From: Pseudonocardia sp. HH130629-09
GTDB taxonomy: Bacteria; Actinomycetota; Actinomycetes; Mycobacteriales; Pseudonocardiaceae
Length of the DNA: 64,000 bases
Direction: 5' to 3'
Assembly: GCF_001294645.1 (NCBI RefSeq)
Contig: NZ_CP011868.1
Location: forward strand, 4,216,001-4,280,000
Translations under genes and position numbers: made by a program
Notes under the pieces: generated by a model
Databases searched by the model: none
What the model saw: the letters and a program-made list of their open reading frames with translations, nothing else
What the model was told of the DNA's origin: nothing
Shown here: in pieces, positions 8,996 to 16,368 of the stretch
How the letters are laid out: every line of letters starts with the position of its first letter
Numbering within the stretch: the first letter of the stretch is position 1

Positions 8996-10246
8996 TCACC
9001 CGACACGCACCGGCAGCGCCGCGACCCGGCTGAACCCGGGGCGGGGCAGCCACACGACCTCCTCGGCGGGCACGGCGAGGCGCAGGCCGGGGAACCGTTC
9101 GAACAGCATCCGCAGCCCCACCTCGCCCTCCTGGCGGGCCAGCGCGGCGCCCAGGCAGTAGTGCGCGCCCTGCCCGAACCCGACGTGCCCCTCGCCGCGG
9201 CCGGTCGGACGGGCGAGGTCCAGATCCTCGGGACGGTCGAAGGCCCGCGGATCGTGGTTGGCCGGGAGCAGCCCGGCGATCACCGGGGTCCCGGCCGGGA
9301 TCGCGGTGCCGCCCAGCTCGACGTCGACGGTCGGGTAGCGGAGCTGGGTGAACTGCACCGGGCCGCGGGCCCGCATCAGCTCGTTCACCGCAGCGGGCCA
9401 GCCCGCCGGGTCGGCCCGCAGCGCGGCGAGCTGGTCGGGGGCACCGAGCAGCGCCAGCGCGCCGTTGCTGAGCAGGTGCGCGGTCGTCTCGTGCCCGGCC
9501 ATGACGATCGCGAAGATCATCGTGACCATCTCGCGGTCCGAGAGCCGGTCGCCGTCCTCCTCCTGCGCGGCGACGAGCGCGCTGATCAGGTCGTCGGCCG
9601 GCTCTGTCCGGCGGGCGTCGACGAGGGCGTGCACGTGCGCGATCGCCGCCCGCAGCGCGGGTCCGGTCCGCTCGCGGTCCATCGTCGTGAGGATCTCGCC
9701 CCATTCGTGCCACTGCGCGCGATCGGCCTCCGGCACCCCGACGAGCTCGCAGATCACCGTGATCGGCAGCGGGTAGGCCAGCGTCTCCACCAGGTCGACC
9801 GGTGCCCCGCCGGCCCCGGCGGCCGCGACCTGGTCGAGCAGTGCGGCGGTGATCTCCTCGACCCGCGGGCGCAGCGCCGCGACCCGCCGCACGGTGAACG
9901 CCCGCGACACCAGCCTGCGCAGCCGGGTGTGCTCCGCACCGTCGACGGTGAGGATGGTGCGCAGCAGGTAGTCGGCGACGTCGGCGGGGACCCCCATCTG
10001 CTCCATGATCATCTCGCGGTTGTCCGGCCCGCCGGCCAGCGCCGGGTCGGTCACGAAACGCGGATCGGTCAGGACGGTGCGGACGTCGTCGTAGCGGGTG
10101 GCCAGGACGGCGGGCGGGCTGCCCATCATCGTCACGGTCGCGGTCGGGGCCTGTTCGCGCAGCCGCCCGTAGGCCGCGTTCGGGTCGGTGGTCACGGCCG
10201 GGTCCATCAGGTCCACGGCTCCACCGGGAGTGCTCGGTGCGGTCAT
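8996..10246 (-). CDS. Cytochrome P450
   Basis: 416 residues, standard length for a soluble bacterial P450 monooxygenase. The I-helix oxygen-activation motif AGHETT is at 250-255, the K-helix ExxR at Glu289-Arg292, and the haem loop FGQGAHYCLG at 357-366 with the axial ligand Cys364. Substrate unknown. The ATG at 10246 overlaps the TGA of the upstream TetR gene as ATGA, so the two are translationally coupled and the regulator probably controls this enzyme. No ferredoxin or reductase gene is adjacent. Confidence 0.93.
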   Translation of the reverse strand: MTAPSTPGGAVDLMDPAVTTDPNAAYGRLREQAPTATVTMMGSPPAVLATRYDDVRTVLTDPRFVTDPALAGGPDNREMIMEQMGVPADVADYLLRTILTVDGAEHTRLRRLVSRAFTVRRVAALRPRVEEITAALLDQVAAAGAGGAPVDLVETLAYPLPITVICELVGVPEADRAQWHEWGEILTTMDRERTGPALRAAIAHVHALVDARRTEPADDLISALVAAQEEDGDRLSDREMVTMIFAIVMAGHETTAHLLSNGALALLGAPDQLAALRADPAGWPAAVNELMRARGPVQFTQLRYPTVDVELGGTAIPAGTPVIAGLLPANHDPRAFDRPEDLDLARPTGRGEGHVGFGQGAHYCLGAALARQEGEVGLRMLFERFPGLRLAVPAEEVVWLPRPGFSRVAALPVRVG

Positions 10247-10979
10247 CTCACCACTGCCTCTCTCACGCGCTCGGGTCGGCGGACGCGTCGTCTCCACTCC
10301 TCGTCGATGTGGTCGACGAGCGGTCGGTACAGCGCGGCGACCTCCGCCGCGACGCCCGCGGCGCCGGCCGCGGGGGCGGGCCCGGCCAGCAGCCGGGACA
10401 GGCCGTGCTCGATCAGGGCGGCGGTGTGCTCGGGCCCGGACGGCGCGAACGTGCCACCCGGGCCGTCGGGGAGGAACCCCGGGGATGCCGCGCCCCACAC
10501 GTGGATCTGCTCGTCGACGGGCAGGTCGTCGTCGACGAGACCGGCGGCGCGCAGCAGTAGGAAGTGCTCCCGGATGGCGCCGTCGTGGTGGCGCCCGAGT
10601 CCCTCGAGCGCCCCGGCGGCCTCGTGCGCGAGCCGGCCGAGGACCTCGTCGTCGCCCCGGTCGAGGGCCCGTGCGACGTCGTCCTCCGCCAGCCGCAGAT
10701 AGAACATCCGCGACATCCCCCAGGGCCGCGCGACCACCGGTTCGACGAGCATCCGGTCGGCGAAGAGCCGCCGCTGCGCCCGCAGCAGCACGGTGAGGAA
10801 CAGCGCGCCCTTGGTGCGGACGTGCAGGTAGACGGTGCCCTGCCGATACCGGCCCGGCGCGCGACGTCCTCGACGGTCACCCGCCGGTAGCCCTGCCGCA
10901 CGAGCAGCTCGCCCGCCGCGTCGAGCACCCGTTCCATCCGGGCGGTGTCCTCCGCACCCGGTCCGTCCGATACCGCCAC
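10243..10979 (-). pseudogene. TetR-family regulator, frame broken by one base
   Basis: The GTG start at 10979 has a GGAGG behind it and gives a clear TetR helix-turn-helix: VLDAAGELLVRQGYRRVTVEDVARRAGIGR. Directly after the recognition region the frame goes wrong. One extra base in the C3 run at 10838-10840 (plus strand) restores GRGTVYLHVRTKGALFLTVL and then the ligand-binding half ending at 10243. Expected intact length is about 244 residues. Translationally coupled to the P450 gene (ATGA). If the lesion is real, the P450 gene has lost its dedicated repressor; a sequencing error is equally possible. Confidence 0.8.
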
Positions 10980-11084
10980 CGCCCCCCTCCGTGCTCCATG
11001 ACTGGATCGACGAATCCGGTCACAGGGTCACGGTAGCGCGCCGGGGTCTCGGCGGCGAGCGGATTCCGGGCTACCGTTCCCCGC

Positions 11085-11858
11085 ATGACCGACTACGAGC
11101 ACCTGCTGGTCAAGCAGGACGGCGACACGGTCCGGATCACGATGAACCGCCCGCAGCGACGCAACTCCCTCACCGAGGGCCACCTGCGGGAGCTGCTGGA
11201 CGCGTTCGAGAGCGCGGGACGCAGCGACGCGACCGGGATCGTGCTGGCCGGGGAGGGCAAGGCGTTCTCCTCCGGCCACGACTTCGGCGACGTCGCCGAG
11301 CGCGACCTCGCCGGGGTGCGCACCCTGCTGCGGCTGTGCACCACGGTCATGCACACCGTCCAGTCGGTGCCCCAGGTCGTGATCGCCCGGGTGCACGCGA
11401 CGGCCTGGGCGGCGGGCTGCCAGCTCGTCGCGTCCTGCGACCTCGCCGTCGCCGCGGAGTCCGCGACGTTCGCGCTGCCCGGCGGCAAGGGCGGCTGGTT
11501 CTGCCACACCCCGGCCGTCCCGGTCGCGCGGAACATCGGCCGCAAACGGCTGATGGAGCTGGCCCTGACCGGGGACCCGATCGACGCGGCCACCGCCGCC
11601 GACTGGGGTCTGGTCAACTACGCCGTCCCCGACGACGACCTCGACGCCCGCGTGGACGAGCTGCTCGCCCGCGCGACCCGGGGCAGCAGGCTGTCCAAGG
11701 CCGTCGGCAAGCAGACCCTCTACGCCCAGCTCGACCGTCCCGAGGCCGACGCCTACGCCGTCGCGGCCGAGGTGATGGCGTCGATGTCGCAGTCCGGAGG
11801 CGCCCGCGAGGGCATGGCGTCGTTCCTGGAGAAGCGGGCCCCGCAGTGGACCGACTGA
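11085..11858 (+). CDS. Enoyl-CoA hydratase/isomerase family protein
   Basis: 257 residues of the crotonase superfamily. The oxyanion-hole segments are visible as AFSSGHDFGDV (around residue 62) and ATAWAAGCQLVASCDLAVA (around 103). The typical Glu at the second hydratase position is not obvious: the segment ALPGGKGGWFCHTP replaces the usual P-E-x-x-x-G pattern. It may therefore be an isomerase or a divergent hydratase. ATG at 11085. Divergent from the TetR gene. The downstream flank has been invaded by two insertion sequences only 7 bp after the stop. Confidence 0.82.
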   Translation: MTDYEHLLVKQDGDTVRITMNRPQRRNSLTEGHLRELLDAFESAGRSDATGIVLAGEGKAFSSGHDFGDVAERDLAGVRTLLRLCTTVMHTVQSVPQVVIARVHATAWAAGCQLVASCDLAVAAESATFALPGGKGGWFCHTPAVPVARNIGRKRLMELALTGDPIDAATAADWGLVNYAVPDDDLDARVDELLARATRGSRLSKAVGKQTLYAQLDRPEADAYAVAAEVMASMSQSGGAREGMASFLEKRAPQWTD

Positions 11859-11865
11859 TCGGCAC

Positions 11866-13275
11866 CTAGTACTCCAGCCGCACTTCGTTAGCTGGGCTGT
11901 CTTCGTCGTCGGTAGTGGCTTTCGCGGGCTCGGTGTTGGTGACGGCGACGCCAGGTCGACCAGGCCCAGCCCACGGTGCGGGCGGGGATGTGGATCAGAG
12001 ATGCCAGGAGACGTCGGATCTCGGCGAGGGTGAGCGGGATGAGCCCGCTGCCAGGTCTTTTGGGGCGATCGCCGCGGTGACCGAGAGGTAGGCGTGGGCG
12101 AGCATGGCCAGGGTGATGTGGCGGTACCAGGCGTCGTAACGCCGCACCTGGTACTGGTCGAGCCCGACCTCGTTCTTCGCGGTCTGGAAGCACTCCTCGA
12201 TCGCCCACCGGGCGCCGGCGACCCGGATGAGGTCGTCGTCACTGGTGCCGGGCGGGCCTGCGCACAGGTAGTAGGCCAACTCCGGCTCGTCACCGGCGGC
12301 GATCTGGGTGTCGGTGAGGATTGACGGCGCACCAGCAGCCAGCGCCCCCACCCGGCGGGCGCCTCCGGTGGCGGAGACAGGCTGGCCACGGCCCAGTCGT
12401 AGAGCCGCTCACCCTTCGCCCCGTCCCCCGCCGAGCGGCGCTTCCACGCCTGCTCCGGCGCGCGAGCGACCAGGTCGTCGGCGCGTCGTGACCCGGCCAG
12501 CCCGGCGATGTCAGCCTCGAGCGAGAGCGGGATCGACTGACTGCGGGGCACGGCGACGACGTAGCCGATCCGGCGCTTCTCGCACCAGGAGCGGAACTTG
12601 TAGTCCTGACCGTAGGCCTCGTCCGCAGCCACCCACGACGCCGGGACACCAGCGTCGAGGGCCCGGCCGAGCATCTGCTTGGCCAGCACGGTCTTGGTGG
12701 CGAACTCGACCTCGTCGGGCACCGCCGCAGCCCGGCAACGTTCCCGATCACCGGTCCACGACTTGGGCAGGTAAAGCTCACGATCGATCAACGTGCGGCC
12801 CCTGCCGCTGGCATAGGCGCAGAACACCCCGAGCTGGCAGTTCTCCACCCGGCCCGCAGTGCCGGAGTACTGGCGCTGCACCCCGGCCGACTTGGCCCCC
12901 TTCTTCAGGAACCCGGTCTCGTCGACGATCAGCACCCCGCCGGGCTCGCCGAGGTGTTCTGTGACGTAGTCCCGCAGGTCGTCGCGGACCCCGTCGGCGT
13001 CCCAAGCCGCCGAGTTGAGCAGCCGCTGCATCCCGTCCGGCGTCGTGTCACCGGCGACCTCGGCCAGCGTCCACCCGTTCTTCCCGGCCAACGGCGCCAA
13101 CAATCCACGCACATACGCCCGCGCCCGACGCCGCGGCTCCGTCCGGAAGAACCGCCCCGCCACCAGCCCGAACAACCCGTCCAGGCCGCCGGCCCACGCC
13201 TCTAGGTCCTCCTCCACCTGCACAAGATCAAAGCCTAGCGCAGACCCACATCACGAAGTGCGGCTGGAGTACTAG
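11866..13275 (-). mobile_element. IS701-family-like insertion sequence
   Basis: About 1.4 kb bounded by identical 23-bp ends. After removing the CTAG at each outer end these are perfect 19-bp inverted repeats, TACTCCAGCCGCACTTCGT. The CTAG at both sides is the likely 4-bp target duplication, as IS701 relatives favour such targets. The right CTAG is also the left end of the adjacent IS5-like element. It carries one frameshifted transposase. Confidence 0.88.
11888..13223 (-). pseudogene. IS701-family transposase with two single-base losses
   Basis: From GTG 13223 the first frame encodes a DDE transposase with GVLIVDETGFLKKGAKSAGV (first Asp), WVAADEAYGQDYKFR (second Asp) and RIGYVVAVPRS. Near 12324 the frame must shift by one base to continue as RRSILTDTQIAAGDEPELAYY and GARWAIEECFQTAKNEVGLD, which carries the catalytic Glu. 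Near 12044-12046 a second one-base loss separates the C-terminus LIPLTLAEIRRLL...HQHRARESHY. All three catalytic blocks are present but in different frames, so the element is inactive as read. The stop lies inside the left inverted repeat. Confidence 0.85.
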
Positions 13276-14219
13276 GGTGTGTCTCCCAAATAGGCGGACC
13301 GGGGTGCGCGATGCTTGATCGGTGCCGCGCACCGCTGTCCTGACTGATGCCCAGTGGGCCCGTCTGGCGCCGCTGTTGCCCTCCTCCGAGGGTCGTCGCG
13401 GGCGCCCGTTCCGCGATGACCGCCGGGTGCTCGAGGGGATCATCTACCGGTATCGGTGCGGGCTTCCCTGGCGCGACGTCCCAGCCGAGTTCGGGCCGTG
13501 GCAGACGTTGTGGAAGCGGCACCGCCGCTACAGCGGCGACGGCACCTGGGACCACATCCTGGCTGCTCTTCTGGTCGAGGCCGACGCCGCCGAGGTGCTC
13601 GGGTGGGCGGTCAGCGTGGACTCCACGATCATCCGTGCCCACCAGCACGCCGCGACCCTCAAGCGCGACACAGGGGGCCGGATCGAACTACACGAATCTG
13701 CTCGCCGAACCAGCAGATCACGCGCTGGGACGGTCCCGCGGAGGGCTGTCGACGAAGATCCACCAGCTCGTTGACGGGCACGGCCGCCCGCTGGTGGTCC
13801 TCCTCGGCCCCGGCCAGGGCGGCGACTCGCCAATGTTTCCGCACCTGATGGCGCACCTGAGCATCGCCCGACCGGGCCCGGGACGACCCCGGACCCGGCC
13901 CGAACGCGTGCGCGCGGACAAGGCCTACTCCTCACGCGCGATCCGCCGGCACCTGCGCGAGCGCCGGATCATCGCTGTCATTCCGGAGCCCTCTGACCAG
14001 CAGGGACACCGCAAACGACGCGGCTCACGCGGCGGCCGACCGCCCGCATTCGATCCGGTCGACTACCGAAACCGCAACGTCGTCGAGCGCGGATTCTGCC
14101 ACGTCAAGCAGTGGCGCGGGCTGGCCACCCGTTACGACAAGCTCGCCCTGACCTTCCGCGGCGGCGCCGTCCTGAAGGCAATCGTCACCTGGCTCCGCGC
14201 ATTGGGAGACACACCCTAG
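13272..14219 (+). mobile_element. IS5-family (IS427-like) insertion sequence
   Basis: About 0.95 kb with perfect 18-bp inverted ends CTAGGGTGTGTCTCCCAA at 13272-13289 and the complement at 14202-14219. The left end shares its CTAG with the IS701-like element. The right end stops 12 bp before the ATG of a solute-binding protein gene. Confidence 0.9.
13322..14219 (+). CDS. IS5-family transposase in two overlapping frames
   Basis: The first frame (GTG 13322 to 13774) has the helix-turn-helix domain MPRTAVLTDAQWARLAPLLP and the first catalytic region AVSVDSTIIRAHQHAA. The second frame, offset +1, continues with ADHALGRSRGGLSTKIHQLV, VRADKAYSSRAIR and NVVERGFCHVKQWRGLATRY, the usual DDE second and third acidic blocks, to the TAG at 14217-14219. 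Members of this group often make the full enzyme by ribosomal frameshifting in the overlap; the G5 run near 13673-13677 is a candidate slip site. A plain one-base mutation cannot be excluded. Confidence 0.8.
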
Positions 14220-14231
14220 GCTCGCGGGACC

Positions 14232-15137
14232 ATGCACATCCGCACCACCACCCGGCTGAGCCGACGCCGTCTGCTGGGCGCGGCCGCCGCCCTCGGCGGG
14301 ATCGCGCTGGCCGGGCCGCTGCTGGGCGGCTGCGGCGGGCCGTCGGACCCGCTGTCGCGGCTGCGCGCCGGCGGCGACGTCGTCGTCGGGCTGTCCGGGG
14401 AGCGCCCGTTCGGCTACACCGACGGCTCCGGGCGGGTCACCGGGGAGAACCCGGAGGTGGCCCGCGCGGTCGTCACCGGCCTCGGCGGCAGCGGCCTGGC
14501 CGCGGTCCAGACGAGGTTCGACCAGCTCATCCCCGGTCTGCTCGACGGCCGCTTCGACGTCATCGCGGTCGGGCTGACCATCACCGCGCTGCGCTGCCAG
14601 CAGGTCGCGTTCTCCCGCCCCGACTACGTGGCGGGTACCGGCCTGGTGGTCCCGGTCGGCAACCCCCTCGGGGTCGCGACGCTGGCCGGGGTCCGCCGCT
14701 CCGGGGCGACGCTGGCGGTGCTCGAGGGAAGCGCCGAGCAGGAGTACGCACTCGCCGCGGGCATCCACGCCGACCACATCGTCACCGTCGACTCGCAGGG
14801 AGCGCTGGTGCGCGAGGTCGCGAACGGCGGCGCACAGGTCGGCGCGCTCACCCGCATCGCGCTGCTCGACGAGGTCCGCCGCAACGCGGGCATCGGGCTG
14901 GAGGTGACCGCCGCGTTCGCCCCCGAGGTCGCGGGACGCCCGGTCGTCGGGGCCGGGGCGTTCGCCTTCCGTCCCGCCGACAGCGCCTTCCGCGAGGAGT
15001 TCGACCGTGGGCTCACCGCGTTGCAGGAGTCCGGGCGCTGGCTGGAGCTCGCTGCGCCGTTCGGGTTCACCGCGGCGAACCTGCCGCCGCGCGATCTCAC
15101 CGTCGACGAGCTCTGCGCCCGCACCCCGGACTCGTGA
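14232..15137 (+). CDS. Solute-binding lipoprotein, family 3 (amino-acid / ectoine EhuB-like)
   Basis: 301 residues. The N-terminus LSRRRLLGAAAALGG looks like a twin-arginine signal and runs into the lipobox LLGGC, so the protein should be a membrane-anchored lipoprotein. The mature part follows the type-3 periplasmic binding fold: VVVGLSGERPFGYTD, GRFDVIAVGLTIT.ALRCQQVAFSRP, and VLEGSAEQEYAL. EhuB (ectoine/hydroxyectoine) is the nearest family I recognise, but ligand is uncertain. No permease or ATPase gene is adjacent. The IS5-like element ends 12 bp before the start codon and has probably separated it from its native promoter. Confidence 0.82.
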   Translation: MHIRTTTRLSRRRLLGAAAALGGIALAGPLLGGCGGPSDPLSRLRAGGDVVVGLSGERPFGYTDGSGRVTGENPEVARAVVTGLGGSGLAAVQTRFDQLIPGLLDGRFDVIAVGLTITALRCQQVAFSRPDYVAGTGLVVPVGNPLGVATLAGVRRSGATLAVLEGSAEQEYALAAGIHADHIVTVDSQGALVREVANGGAQVGALTRIALLDEVRRNAGIGLEVTAAFAPEVAGRPVVGAGAFAFRPADSAFREEFDRGLTALQESGRWLELAAPFGFTAANLPPRDLTVDELCARTPDS

Positions 15138-15174
15138 CCGACGCGCGCCGCCGGGGAGTGCAAGGATCCCAGTC

Positions 15175-16329
15175 ATGGCACTGCGCATCGCGGGGATCCA
15201 CGTCCCCGGCCCGTCCGACCTGCTCACCGGCGCGGCGTCGGTGGTCGAGGCGACCGGCGAGCTCGCCGGGACCGTCGCCGGGCTGCCCGCGCGGGCCGGG
15301 GAGCTGCTGGAGGAGGTCGGCTCGCTGGTCGGCCGGATCGGCACGATCGCGACCCGCGCCGAGCAGCTGCTCGACCGGGTGGACGGCGTCGTGGACCGGG
15401 CCGAGGGGCTGATCGGGACCGTCGACACCGTCGCCGAGGAGGCGACCGGGCTCGTGTCCCGGATCCGCCCGGTCGCCGAGCAGGCCGAGGCGCTCGTCGC
15501 CCGGGTCACCGGCGTCGCGGGGAACGCCGAGGAGCTCGTCGGACGAGTCACCGGCGTCGCCGGGAACGCCGAGGAGCTGGTGGCCCGGGTCGGCGGGGTC
15601 GCCGACGAGGCCGACACCCTGGTCCGCAAGGTCACCACCGTGTCCGAGCAGGCCGACGGCCTGGTCCGGCGGGTCACCACCGTCTCCGACGAGGCCGGCG
15701 AGCTGGTCCGGCGGGTCACCACGGTGTCCGAGGAGGCGGGCGACCTCGTCCGCCGGGTCACCACGGTCTCGCAGAACGCAGAAGGCATCGTCGAGCAGGT
15801 CTCGGTGGTCACCGGGAACGCGAGCGGGCTGCTCGCGCAGGTCGACACCGTCACCGGCGAGGCGGGCGGGCTCATCCGCACCGTCGGCGAGATCAGCGAG
15901 CGCGCCGGCGGCCTCATCGGCCGGGTCGAGACCGTCACCACCGACGCGACAGGTGTCGTCACCGCGGCGAAGGCGGTGTCCGACCGCGCCGGAGAGGTCG
16001 TCGGGCAGGCCGCGGGCGCCAGCGAGCAGGCCGGTGAGCTGCTGGACCTCTACGGCCCGCTGGCCCGCCGGGCCGCGCCGCTGGCCCAGCGCTTCGTCGA
16101 CGAGCTCTCCGAGGAGGAGGTGCGCGCCGCGATCCGGCTGGTGGACCAGCTCCCGAGGTTCACCGAGCACATGGAGGACGACATCATGCCGATCCTCACG
16201 ACGCTGGACCGTGTCGGACCGGACGTGCACGAACTCCTGGACGTGCTCAAGGAGGTCCGGCAGGCGATCGTCGGGATACCCGGGTTCAAGCTGCTCAGCC
16301 GCCGCGGGAGCGAGAAGGAGGAGGGCTGA
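15175..16329 (+). CDS. Tandem 14-residue-repeat coiled-coil protein, unknown function
   Basis: 384 residues. Residues 1-54 open with LRIAGIHVPGPSDLLTGAAS; residues 55-292 are seventeen contiguous 14-residue repeats with no insertions or deletions; residues 293-384 form a conserved-looking helical end (GPLARRAAPLAQRFVDELSE, RLVDQLPRFTEHMEDDI, HELLDVLKEVRQAIVGIPG). There is no signal peptide or membrane segment. Similar proteins occur widely in actinobacteria without assigned function; the two-heptad amphipathic repeat suggests lipid-surface binding or a long filament, which is inference. ATG 15175 is 37 bp after the binding-protein gene, so they may be cotranscribed. A hairpin follows. Confidence 0.8.
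   Translation: MALRIAGIHVPGPSDLLTGAASVVEATGELAGTVAGLPARAGELLEEVGSLVGRIGTIATRAEQLLDRVDGVVDRAEGLIGTVDTVAEEATGLVSRIRPVAEQAEALVARVTGVAGNAEELVGRVTGVAGNAEELVARVGGVADEADTLVRKVTTVSEQADGLVRRVTTVSDEAGELVRRVTTVSEEAGDLVRRVTTVSQNAEGIVEQVSVVTGNASGLLAQVDTVTGEAGGLIRTVGEISERAGGLIGRVETVTTDATGVVTAAKAVSDRAGEVVGQAAGASEQAGELLDLYGPLARRAAPLAQRFVDELSEEEVRAAIRLVDQLPRFTEHMEDDIMPILTTLDRVGPDVHELLDVLKEVRQAIVGIPGFKLLSRRGSEKEEG
15337..16050 (+). repeat. Seventeen exact-length 42-bp coding repeats
   Basis: Residues 55-292 of the encoded protein fall into 17 units of 14 residues with consensus V-T-x-V-S-E-x-A-x-x-L-V-R-R. Units such as VTTVSEQADGLVRR, VTTVSDEAGELVRR and VTTVSEEAGDLVRR are nearly identical; outer units are more diverged, as expected for internal duplication followed by drift. 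Confidence 0.9.
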
Positions 16330-16333
16330 GCTC

Positions 16334-16363
16334 CCGGCCGGGCGGCGCGTACCGCCCGGCCGG
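16334..16363. terminator. Bidirectional terminator-like hairpin between convergent genes
   Basis: A 12-bp perfect stem (CCGGCCGGGCGG) around the loop CGCGTA, placed 4 bp after the repeat-protein stop and 5 bp before the end of meaA. Confidence 0.7.
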
Positions 16364-16368
16364 CACGG

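Noticed and set aside
11028..13223. A 731-codon minus-strand frame extending from the IS701 transposase into the enoyl-CoA hydratase gene
   Set aside because: Only its first part is transposase; after the frameshift it reads nonsense and then the antisense of a conserved gene.
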